A model generated the notes under the pieces. That model did no database searches and was not told the origin of the DNA. It worked only from the letters and a program-made list of their open reading frames with translations. A stretch of DNA of 64,000 nucleotides from Uloborus plumipes (lineage: Eukaryota; Arthropoda; Arachnida; Araneae; Uloboridae). Below, in pieces: positions 46,203 through 59,600 of the stretch (position 1 is its first letter; the number at the start of each line of letters is the position of its first letter). The DNA is taken from assembly GCA_038373865.1 (NCBI GenBank), contig JAXGGA010004709.1:21302-85301 (forward strand). Reading direction: 5' to 3'. The translations under genes and the position numbers were made by a program.

Positions 46203-47567
46203 GGTGTTCCGTAACAAATTGTACAAACTTTGAGGGGAGTTAGAGGGGATGATAACAAGCAAGAATCACCTAGGAACATGGGTTCGGAAACGCATAGTTA
46301 ACGAGCTACATATTCACAAAGTTGTCAAATTGTGTCAGAGTGGCTCGTTATTACGACGGTTTTTTATTATTCGATGCATTTTTTTGAGCAACAGACAGCA
46401 AAATTTTAACAACCGCTTTAACCTTTCTTAAAAATTAATATTGTTCAATGAGACACAAGATTGGGATCATCCGAAATGTTTATTGGTCAAAGACATTACA
46501 CGTTTAATGTAAATAATGTTAGAACGCATGATGAGAAATTTACATCTTGGCTACATTGATTGAGATACCAGTGTGCAAAACGTTCACGAATAGGATAATC
46601 TGCGGGGAGCAGTAACTGTACGCGTTGTAGATGACATGGATGTAAGCGTGCACGTCGCAAAGCACGATGAACAGACGTCGTAGATCCTCCAACAGCAGTA
46701 GCTACGGCTCGTACGCTGGTACTCGGATTTCTTCTAACGGTACGCAATACATGTTCTTCCATTCTTAGACTATGGAATTTTTTAGTGGCCCGCGTGACCA
46801 TATCTATGATTTCGTAGGGACCCATATTGACACAAATTGCGATGCAAATTATTGAACATTCGATGGTCCGGTGTTTCTCTCTGCAGATACCTTTCCCGAT
46901 ACAGCCTCTGAGCCGCTCTTCTATTTCCGTTTGCCAAACCATAAATAAGGTGCATATCTGCAAGCTCCGCATCCGTGAAACGTTCCATATTTCTCTGTGG
47001 GCGTTTGCAGTTAAAATGACTACTAAGAGAGAGCACGTGTGCTTCTGTGAACAACGCCGCCTAGCGTCTAATGAGGAAATTCTTGACTATGGATTGTTCT
47101 GCAATTTTGATTGCTAGTGATGTCCCCTAGCTCCCCTTAAACCCTTACTTCTCCTTGTCCCCTACCACCCTGGGGTGTCCCTTAAATATTGGGACAAAGT
47201 TTAAGGGTTGTTAGAGGGGACGATAATTTGAAGCAAATCGCATGGGCACATAGGGTCACAAAAGTACTACAGACACACAAAACTTGTAGTCACTAATTTA
47301 ATATCCAACAAAGGTTTAGCATAATATTAAATATTTAAGAAAGGTTAAAGCGGTTGTTGAAATTTTGCTGCCTGTTGCCCAAAAAGATGCATCGAAATGA
47401 TAATAACCAACCGTCGCAATAACGAACCATTCTGACACAATTTGACAACTTTGTGACTATGTAGCTCGTCAACTATGCGTTTCCGAACCTATGTTCCTAG
47501 GTGATTCTTGCTTGTTATCATCCCCTGTAACTCCCCTCAAAGTTTGTACAATTTGTTACGGAACACC

Positions 47568-47605
<38 letters not shown>

Positions 47606-50600
47606 ATATATATATATAAACACATCGCATCTCCAAATGATTGTTCTTCGACCTCGAACTGGTTGGCATTGACTATTATTTCTGTTCATGATCAAGACTA
47701 CTTTAGTTTTCTGTACCCCAGTGTGAGTGGCATTGTGCTAATCTAAGAATTTCTCTTCTTTTCTTCTTTCAACGCAAACATACGTGAAGGCAAAAAATAC
47801 CAACACTTTTAGAAAATGAGAATAATTTGACTTAATGCTAGTTATTTTACATTAATAAAAATCTAAGTTTTCGCATTTCAAATTTAGAACTTCGTCGAAA
47901 CAAAGAAGCATAAATATTTTACCATAGGAGGTTAAAAAATAATCGCAGAAACTCTACGTTACTAAATTTGAGCAATGAGATGATAATTATGCTTTTTATA
48001 ATTTAAAGGTTTCAGCAGTTTCACACAGAAAAAACGAAAAAATCTATAACAAAGCTTTTATCAAATGAAAAATGCATGTAATTCTGAAATTTAAGTCTAA
48101 GGATAGTTTTGTGTGGTAGAATTTTTAGCAATAAGCATACTTACTTGCAGTAAAACTGATTACCAGAAACGTCACACTTTCCATTGTTACATGTTTTAGA
48201 GGAACATATTGCTGGAAAAGAAAACAAAAGTGGGTTTAACTATCATCTTATGATTTTCATTACATTAGAATAAAGATGAATGCTACTGAATCTGAGAACA
48301 TGAACGTGAAGTCAATTTTGTGTCCTAACATGATTTAACAGTGTGCCTTTACTTTAATTTAATGTTACTGTGGTATAGGAGTTTAATAACACAGTACGTT
48401 TGCAAAAGCTAAATTTTATGAGCTTTAGACGCGAAACGGGTCTTGAAAAAGATAGTATGATCACCAAAACTGAAATTAACGCGACATTACAATTTTACAC
48501 GTCATTTTAATGTCTTTCAAACGCATTTAAATGTGCCGTCAGCATCATTAAACTTGGGTAGTTTTAATCAAAAATGTGAATATTTTATTGGATGCCTAGT
48601 TTACTTTTATTTTAGCCAATACAGTTGAGTATCGATAATTCGCAGCCTTATAATTTGAATATTCCTCTATTTTGAATTTTTCATTAGGTCCTAAATTCTT
48701 GAGAAGGGTGCAGAAACTTCCTATTACTCGAACTGCCAATAATTCGTAGCTTTTAGAAGATCTCTACAGGTACTTCGAGCTATCGAGACTCGACTATAGT
48801 TATTCTTACAGTCCTTTGAAGGGAAACAGAATATTAAAAGTAAAGATTAAAAACTTCTAACTTGATGCTCCGTTGGTGTGTTATTTTGTGTAACATTTCA
48901 TCGTATCCAAATGTACTTTATTATGCCATTAGCATCAATCTAGAGTTATCTTTGTTAGAAATATAGTGTTGACACTAGATTGCCGAAGCAGTCATTTCGA
49001 TTGCTTTTTAATATCAATTAGGGTTCAAAAATTATGTATATAATGACATAATTTCTCTTAGATTTTTGTTACTTTTTGTACAACATATGAATGTATTTAT
49101 TAATAATTGTAGTTACCTCCCCACTCTTTCTTCATTTCTGGTATATTTATGTGTAATATTTACATTTCTCAAGCAGTCAAAACGACTTGCTTGGGAAATT
49201 TAGTGTTAAACAGATATTTATTATTTGTCCTATAGAATTGATTGCGTGTTAGATACATTCAGTTATTAGATAAACTTAGTTACAGATGAACAAGGCAAAA
49301 CTCATGAGTGATGCTAACGGCATAATAAAACACATTTAGAAACAAAAAAAAATGTAGCTTTTAGTAACACATTAACGCTTGTTGTCCCTAGACTAGTCTT
49401 CTCTCGGTTAGACGGAAGAAGGTTTCTAATAGTAGAGTTTTCCGACCAAATGTTAAAACGTTTGGTAATTAAGAGTGCAAGGACTTTGAAGATAGATTTT
49501 GGAAATCTTGGTTTCGCTATAATTTATTTCACGTCGAAGAGCCTTAAAAATAAATTTACTAAAACATCGTGAATAGCTTTTACGTCTCTGAAATGTTTTT
49601 AGAGACATCAAGTATATCTTACGTGCGCAACCAACGGTCTTTGGATCTTTCGTGACATCGGATGGCTGGTAACCGGCTATGCACTGGCAGTCATAACTTC
49701 CGTAGTTGTTGCTGCATTTAGTGTTAGCTGGACATGCTTTAGGATCCTCTTTACACTCGTCAATGTCTAGTAAAATAGAAGTATTCTTAATAAAAGTACA
49801 ATTCGAATAAAATCTGATTTACTATCTGAGCAGTTGAAGATCTCAGTGCAAGAAGGGGTCAGTTTTGCTTTTTATGATTTTCAGGAGTCACGAGAAACCG
49901 TTTGAAAATGTAAAGTATAAAAACAGCGTTAAAAAAGCAAATAAGCAAGGATACTGCAAACACGTGGTTCGACGTTACAAGTAGGGATGCACCGATTAAT
50001 CGGTAATACCGATTAATCGGCCATAATCGGCCACCCTGCCGATTATTAATAATCGGCAAAATCTTGCCAATTAATCAGCGAAAAAAATATTTTTTTTATT
50101 ATTACTTTTCAACGTATACTTTCACCAAGAATCTATGATAAACAGTAGTATAAACAATAAAGTATAACAGTAGTATAAACAAATAGCAGCAATATAGTAT
50201 AAACAGTAGTATAAACAAATAAATGTAATTTTCTGGAATAACATGCAGTATGAAAGTGAACCGAGTGAAAACAAAACAAATATTTCGTATAAGGCGTAAA
50301 ACTGATTGGAATATTAAAAGAAAACCGTTTGTTAAATTCCTGAACTTTTCATTGGAATACGAAAACATAAATATTTCATTTCATTTATAATCAGTCAGAT
50401 GCTTAAAAAAAATACTTGAGGATGCTTGAACAAGAAACTACGATGGATAAATTTATGAATAAGAAATAAATAATTTTCAGCAAGCACAAGTATAACATGT
50501 AGTACGAAAGTGTAGTGTAGTAAGTAAAAAAAAAAAAAACAATTCAAAGAATGAAATACAAAATAGCAATGTGATAATAATAAAATACTAATAATAAGTC

Positions 50601-53600
50601 CTCTCAGTTGATACAAGTGATTTAATAATTTAATATTCCTATTTTGAATAAATACAAACATTTTGACAATGGTGCAGCATTTTTCATGTGTCGATACTTT
50701 TCTACTTAGCTCTTAATGCTTTTATATCACCTCTAAGTTTGAAAGAATAAAAAACTTGATATAAATAGCAACTTATAACTGAAAAATTAATTTGAATTAA
50801 GAACATCACTCCTAAATTAAAGTGTTCACCACAGCTTCCCCCTAATAATTTTCATGTCTAGACTCTTAATACAATTTTATTCATAAAAATATGATAATTG
50901 GTTCAAAGAAATTTGCTAAAATTTTGAAATTATGTACTTTGAAAAAAATGGAAAATTGGAGAAAAACAAATCTTCTCTCTGGAATAAATAAGTTGCCATT
51001 TCTGAAATCGGAATTGCAAAAGAAATTGGAAAAAATAGTGAGGGTGAAATTTATAGTATTAAAAATAATAATTCTAATCATTAATCGGCTCTACCGATTA
51101 ATCGGCCGATTGTCATTAGCCGAGTAATCGGTAATCGGTAATCGGCCAATTTGCTTATCGGTGCATCCCTAGTTACAAGGAACGCTTTTTTCAATGCAAA
51201 AATTGTGAGCTTATGAATGCACAGACATCCGATAACTGCTTTTGTCGGATGTCTGAGCATCCATAAGCTCACAATTTTTTCCATTGAAAAAGGCGTTCCT
51301 TGTAACGCCGAACCACGTGTCAGCAGTATCCTTGCATATTTAAGCTTTTTTAACGTTGTTTTTATACCTTACATTAATTGCACGAAGGTATTTATTTACT
51401 TCGTTTGAAAATGTTTTGTTCACTCAGGTTACACAAGTAGCATTTTAAAGTTCAATACATTTTTTTAAAGTGGCTGTCATAGCTTGTGTAAAATTATACA
51501 CACATTGCGTGTAGGGCAACTATATGTGAAGCTCAAATGATGTTGAAGCCATCGACACAGCAACAATAAATCACTTAATGAAAAGTAACAAAATAAATCT
51601 ATAGCAATGCCAGCAACAGCTAAGGATAACTGTGCACTCACCTTCACACCTGTGAACGATAGTCCTTTCATCCACAAAAGGATAATAGATTCCGTATGAC
51701 CGGAATCCTTTTGAGCACGTGCACAGAAAGTTTTGGGTTTTGTCATCAACTCTGCTGCATTCTGCATTAGGTCCACAATGGATTTTCTTCATTGCTGGAG
51801 CGCATGGGTTTGCTTCAGTAATCATATCTACAGTACAAATAAAAATAATCAAATAAACTTCGTGCTAAAATATGAACGAAGTGGAATACAAAACTACACT
51901 GTAAAAAATGAATGTTGTTTCTACAGTGTAATGAAGCTAATTTTATGGTAATGAACTATAAGTTACCAATTTTACAGTACTAAACTGTAAAGTTGGTGTA
52001 ATTTTACAGTTTATTACTGTGCATTTTACAGTTTACGCTGCTAAATTATTATGAACGGATTTCTTAAATAGAAGAACGTTCTCATGGGTTGATGCGGAAT
52101 AAGATTCTGCACACAATGCAGCAAAAGGGTAAAAATTGCCAATTTTGGACTTACGTCGTTCTGGTTCTGATGTAAAGAACTTTGAGGTAACAAACTGAAA
52201 TTGTGGTAATAAACTGCAAAATTGCTGCTTTACAGCAATAAAACGTAAAATTGCTAATTTTGCAGTTTATTACTGCACACTTTACAGTTTAAACTGGAGT
52301 CTCTGCTGCCAGTATTATACTGTAAAAACAAGTTTATGTTTTGCAGTGTATCAACAAAATACAGCATACAGCTATTTTAAGGCTAGCCTCTTTAGTCTCC
52401 TTTAGAGCAGTGACAGAGTTCTCTCGCGTCTTTTTTGTTGTGTGTTGAGATTTTTGCACTGATGGAAAGGTTCCCTTATAGGCTTGAAATAGATATATAC
52501 TGTATTTTGTTGACATGTAGGGTATATTAAAAAAACCTTATATTAGAAGAAATTGTAAACAAACAATAATTCATGTTTTACAAAGCTGTTGCCCACTGTA
52601 GATGAAGAGTGCAGTGCGATACGAGGACTTTTCTTGTGAATCATGTATAGCGTAGGCACAAATGAGTTCACAATCTTTAAATTGGTAGAGTTTAGGAAGA
52701 TAGGGCATGGATTTTATGCTAGATGAATGAATTTTAAAAACAAGTTTATAAAAAGGGAATTAATTGGTTTAGCATCCCGTCTGCAATATTTATTTCATTT
52801 CGTTATTCAATTATTTTCAATTGAGATTTGGGTAAATTTCTTGAGTGGTGCCCATGTTTTTTTCTTTGCCGTTTGTTGATCAGAGTTAGTTGGTGTTCAT
52901 TGATGTAAGAATAACAGAAGTAAATTTTAGGAATGCGATTTGAGATCATCAAAACGATTAGAATACATTAAATGATTAGTATTAATATGATTTCATTTTA
53001 GTATTCTTTATTATTGAACTGCTAAAGTTTCGGCAATAATCGTTTTCTATTCCCTAAAACTTGAAAAAGATTTGCTTTGGGGGTTTCAAAGCAACCTTAT
53101 TTCCCCTTTTCTTTCTTCATTTTCCTCTAGCTAAGGCACGTTTATGAAAATGGACACTTTGAAAACTAGGCGTGGGCATTTGCCAACTCTTCATGCTTAA
53201 TTTATCCTTGCTATTTTCCTTCAGAGGAAGTACTCTAGCAGATATCTTATTTTCGTTTTGCATTCCTGAGAAAAGCTGCATGAAGAGCAGTCAATTTTTT
53301 CATTGTAATGTAACTGACCTTTGCGTTCCAGTTGGACAACGTTTGATTGGTTATTTAAATATATGTCAATGTGAATCATAGAACATATTTCTTGCTAATA
53401 GATCAATCATGAAGTTTGGCGGCGCTACGGATTGTCTAGTTATCACCCAACATAAACCTGGTAATGCTGGAAATTGGAGCACAACTGTGAGCTTATTCTA
53501 TCAGAAATGTTTTAAAAATTATCTCCAATAATTCTTTAAGCTCCTTTTAATCCCCATTGGTGACCTATTAAAACTGTAAGGAAAAGTGCTGATTTTCTAA

Positions 53601-56600
53601 GGAGTAAGTAAGAAAGATCAAATTGCATATATTTGTGCATTAAATATGCAAAACAAGTTCGTAAATATTATTAACTGCTCTTATTCGAGTTTCCAACTAT
53701 ATTTTAAATACTTTCCAGACCTGATTTGCTTAGAATATTAGAAGCTTTTCTTCAGCGTAAACTAAGTCAATCACATCAGCAGTGAAAACGAGGACTGGAA
53801 ACAGGGAAAACACAAAGTATAACTATTTTTTTCCCCTTTCGCAGAAAGAAAACTTTTTAAAATGATCATTATGCCTAAGATCATAGAATCAAAAACTCAA
53901 TCAGAAATGCATATAATTAAGAAGATTTCTCCTTTTCTGTTGACAATTTAAAAATAAATATGATGCTATCGGTATTACCATGATTGTTTTTTAGTTTTTT
54001 ATTACCGTATTACCTGGTCTAATTAGTGATTTTTGCAACATCAGCCTTGGGGGTAAGATGCAAGTGGTGTCGTTTTCCCTTTTGGAAGTGCACGAACCCT
54101 CGTCTTGAATTATTTTCTTCTGGTCTTTAGGATCGTAATGGAATTGCACTTCTATTTGACATCTGAGAAGATTTTGTGTTGGAGAATCGCTGGATGAAAA
54201 AGAAATCAATTAATGTTTTAACGAATTCTTTTCGATTGAATACTCACTGCACATAATGTTATTGAATCAATGTTAGGGCATGGGTAAATGTGATTACTCC
54301 CAGGTCTGCGGGATCGGAGGGAAAATTCATATATTCTGACTCCTAAAATTAAATTTTAGACCCATCGACTCTCACTCGTTTGCCCCTAAATCAGTCCGAT
54401 TCCTACCTTGAGACTGACTCCTCAGCCATAGCAGGAATGTAGACTTAAGAGCTATTCACATTACGACCGTTCCGTCCGAACGAAGTGGTTTTTCGGACGT
54501 TACGGGCGGAGGTGAAAAATTTCAACCGTTCGCACTAGCTCCGTCCGAAACTCACGTGATGATATTCACCCATAAGGGATGAAGACCGCGCACCCGGCGA
54601 GAGCCAATGAAATCGCTATCAAAAAATCGCACTGCTATCGGTGCCGACGACATCCAGCATTCTAGAACGGTGACGGAATCCGATGATTCGGCCTGCTGTC
54701 TTGGCAACGGATTCCGAAAACCAGTTTCGCTGTGAAAAATTCGGTTCGGACGGCCGGATCGGTCGTAATGTGAATAGCGCTTTAGAAGGAAAATGACTGA
54801 CGGCAATTCCAACTCATAGCGTTTTACAGCATTCGACTCTTTACTCCAACTCTTTTACTCCAAAATCAGTTCAAAATCGACTCCACAGTCCTGATTACTA
54901 ACTACGAGGGCATTTCGAAAAGTAAAGATACAAAGCACGCCAGCGGAAAATAAAAGTTTTGGCTAGAAAGTTGGCAACACGGGTGTTAATCTTGAACCTT
55001 TAGCTTTCTCCTCGTGCTTGTTTCGAATTGCAATGTTGATTTTTGTGGAAGTAGTTCGTAATTAAAATGGTCGTGGCGATTCAGAATTCCGCCAAATGCG
55101 AAGTTCGCTCCGTCATTCGTTTTCTTCATGCAAAAGGTCAGCGACCAGCGGATATTCATACAGAAATTGTTTCTGTTTATGGGGACATTATGAATCGACA
55201 AAATGTAACGAAATGGTGTCGTCATTTCTCGGATGGTAGGTCCGATGTTCATGACGAACAAAGAACAGGTCGGCCATCTGTGATGTCTGATGCCCTTCTT
55301 CAGAGAACGGAGGATGCAATTCGCGCGAATAGACGTCTTAAATTGAAAGAATTGCATCAGATTATACCGGAACTGTCAATGACAACTCTTTATGAAGTTG
55401 TGACTATCAAGTTAGGGTACAAGAAATTGTGTGCTCGCTGGGTTCCGAAAATGTTAACAGAAGAACACAAAAAGAAAAGGATGGGCTTTGCACTCGACTT
55501 CCTCACACGCTATGCAGAAGAAGGTGATAAGTTCCTTGATCACATTGTGACAGGAGACGAGACGTGGGTTTACCACCATACACTGGAAACCAAGCAACAG
55601 TCACTGCAATGACGCCATTCAAATTCTCCAAAAGCGATAAAATTCAAAACATCGATTTCCGCGAAAAAAATCATGGCTTCTGTTTTTTGGGACAGGCAAG
55701 ACCTTCTTCTTGTCGAATTTATGCCTCCAGGAACCTCAGTTAATGCTGCTGCATATTGCCAAACTTTGACACATCTTCGAAGGGCAATTCAAAACAAACG
55801 CAGGGGAATGCTGACAAATGGAGTTCGCTTGCTTCATGACAACGCTAGACCTCACACAGCGCTCCTAACCAAATCACTGCTCAAAAAATTCAAATGGGAA
55901 GTACTGGAACATCCACCATACAGCCCGGACCTTGCTCCCAGCGACTTCCATTTATTTCTTTACCTGAAGTCACATCTTAGTGGAAAATCTTTCATCAACG
56001 ATGATGATATTAAAGATGAAGTAGGTATGTGGTTCCGAAAACAGGCGGCAAACTTCTACGACTCTGGAGTACAAAAGCTTGTACCTCGGCTTAACAAATG
56101 TTTGGATAACGGTGGAAATTATGTAGAAAAATAGTAAATAGTTCAGTTAAAAAGAAACAACTGACGTTTTGAAAATAAATTTCTTTTTTAAGGAATGCGA
56201 ATCATTGTATTTTTACTTTTCGAAACACCCTCGTACATCAAAATACTATGGAGGACACGGCATCACGTTGGTAGTTTTTGTGGCATACAGTTTATTACTT
56301 CGTTGAGCCTGCAGCCTGAGCGTTATTGCCTGCAGTTTCTGGCATATTTATTGGAAATACTGGAAGGCTAGGGACAAACTCTTTGAACTGCAGTTCGCGA
56401 TTAACCCTGTTCAACTTTTATATTATTTTTACAAATGTGGATTTTACGGTTTTTAATATCAATTTTTTGAGTTTTGAATTTTACATTTTTTGAGTTCTGA
56501 ATTTTACATTTTTACATTTTGCCATTTACATTTAATGTTTTTACATGTCATCGGTTTATATTTCGGTTTTTTTACATTATATCTTGTTAACGTGTACTGT

Positions 56601-59600
56601 AATATATTTTTTACTATTTACTTTTGATGGATATTTCTCCATGATTCTGTTTTAAGTGTGTGCATGCACACTTGAGGCAATGAATTTTGTTCAAGAGCTT
56701 CTGCTAGAAAAAAAAAAGTTCTTCGTTGAAGGATTTCTATCTTAAATAAAATTTGGTTAAAAAAAGATTTAGTCAAACCTTGTTAAAACGAACTCGAATA
56801 AAACTTTAAAATCAGTTCGTCTTGGCCGTAGTTCGTCTGATCCGATAATCAATAAACAATAGGATCAGGAAAGTAGCACGTCTTAGCAGTAACTCGTTCT
56901 AAGGGTGTTCGAATAAACAATGTTCGACTGTATTAGTTGTTGTGTAAAAGTACACACACATATTTTGAAGTATTGGGCAATTAAGTAAATCAAACATTCA
57001 CACGAGTTACTTTATTTCACTTAGTACAGTTTTTAAGTCCAACACAATTAAGTTCTACGTCCAACTGAAAAATGAAATTAAAGTGACTATTTTTCTCTTA
57101 GTAAAAGCGCTTAATTCTGAACGAGTGTATTTAGAGAAATTCAAAAGTTATCTTACCTAGCTAGCTTCGAAAACAAAAATAGTTTTTTTTTCTTCAACAA
57201 AAAACAATGTTTTTGGTGTTAGAATGTTGTTTTGAGTATTGTTCATGGGTTTCCTTAGTTTTCTGGACTGAAATATGTATATAAAGAATTTATATTTTTT
57301 TCTTGTTTTCTCGCAAACATTTTTTAGGGGGGTTTCTTCTAAAAGTTACCATTTTGTGAAATTATTTGACTCATATAAGAGACACATTCGGTGCGAAAAA
57401 TACTCTCTTTGTTTTTTCTTGGCACCATTTATGACATGAATCTATTAGTTAAGTCGTTAAAATTAAGTACATATGGCAAATTTGTAAGATAATTTACGTT
57501 TAGCATTTGAGTTTGACATCTCAGTAGTTTAACATCTCAGTAGCATTGCATTAGAGCAAAAAATAAACAAATGCAATAATCTAGTTAATGCAGAAGCAAA
57601 TGTATTTAAAAATGTCGGGTAAAAGAAAAAAAAAAAGAGTTTTGACTTGAACAATACATCCGAACATGAAATCACTCAAAGTTTAAGCATAGAATATCGA
57701 AAGTTCATACTTCTTCAGAGAAAAAACAGTACAATTAGCTTTTAATTTTACAACTTGTTTCCCAAGTAGATTTCATTATCATTTATTCGTATTGGGAGAG
57801 CTAGCAGATAGTTTTTCTGTGGGTTTGTAGAGATGGTTTATAGTCAATTTACATGCATATAGGATTTACAAATACATAAATGTAAAAATTAGATAATTTT
57901 AAGTTTTGGAAGGATCTACTTAACACCTTTCCGGTTACGCCTTTTCCATTTACATATAATATAAGAAATATATAAAGTATAGAAATACGAAAATAAAAGA
58001 AAAAAATCTCAGGGATTGTGAATTTACCTGCACTTGAACACTTTCAATGTGTCGTAGTATTGTCCAAACAAGTATTTCATCTTAGAAAGAGAAAAAGACA
58101 TTTTAGAAAATAATAAAAAATTGACAGAAGATAAGCGTTTTTTATCAAAGGAATAAAATTTGTGAATTTTGCCACGTATAAATTTAAGAAATTTTCGCGT
58201 GCATTAGTACAATTTCAACATGTATGTAAAAGATTGGAGTTAAGTTTTCGATAACCAAACATTGGCTACCCATTCAGTATTCATCATGGCAAGTTTTAAC
58301 AAATTATTGACTTCAAGCTGCTAGGGGAGAGGGAACTTGCCCAAAACTAAAATATTAATATTTGAGACTGTAGTATAAATTTAAAAAAGTGTGTTAAAAA
58401 ATCTTCGAGTGAAATACTTCCAGAAAGTTAAGATCCATGGAGCACACTGTAAAAAATACATGCAGTTTTTACAGTATAATATAGCTAATTTTTTAACAAC
58501 AAACTAAAACATGATAATTTTACAGTAATGAGTAGCTAATTTTACTCAAAAAAAACTGTAAAATTGCTGCTTTACAGTAATAAGCTGTAACATTGCTAAT
58601 TTTATAGTGTATTACCGTGAATTTTACAGTTTTAAACTGGAACCTCTGCTGCTAGTATTATACTGTTGTTTTTACAGTATAATACAGCTAATTTTGTGGT
58701 AATAAAGTGTAAAACTGTGGTCATAAACTGTAAAATTGCTGCTTTACAGTTACAAAATATGAATTTTTTAATTTTAGTTTTAAACTTGAACTTCTGCTGC
58801 CAGTATTATACTGTTAAAAAAAAAAAAAAAGAGAAAAACCAGTTTATTTTTTGTAGTGCAGCAAAATCTACCAAACTGGAAGATTTTTAAGTCTCTATAC
58901 CCTAACTTTCAAGTAAAAACAAATTATTAAAAAGTATTTTTGTTAATCACTTACTACTGAACGCTTGAGGTAAAAAAAAAAACAGTTTCACAGTGCGGTT
59001 CAAACAAGTTAGACGGACAACTTTATTTGTAATCAAGGATTCTGGTTACATTAAATGTACTGATTACAAAACCTTCATTGCTTTTAAGAATGTAAAATAG
59101 AAAATTGGTTTAAAATATTTGAGAGACAAACATTAGCTTCTGAGTATAAAGTAAGTAAAACACAGCACTCACAGTATCTCCCACATCCTTGGCAACAGCG
59201 TCATTGTCTACAATTTCTTTAGTTTCTGCATTACTACTTCCTTTCCTGCTTTGCTGAGTAGAAATATACTTGTCTCTTACCAGTGGAAATGACACAAAAT
59301 ACGAGAAATCCGCTGAAAATCAAAAATATGTTTTTTTATTCAAAATGACTTATTGATATTGAACTTAGCAAATAAATAAATAAATAAATAAACTTCATAA
59401 TAGATTATTGCTAGTAGATGTTCACGCTATTCAACCACAATTTATCCCTTTTCAATAACTATTTTTCCTATTGTGAAAGTAAAATAAGTGCAAACTTTTA
59501 TTAAAACTCTATTGTTTCTTCTAAAAGATAAATTCAAAATCTGCAGGGAAGAGAAAAATGCCAATTGTATATAAATGATGCAAAATTACTTTTAAGTACT

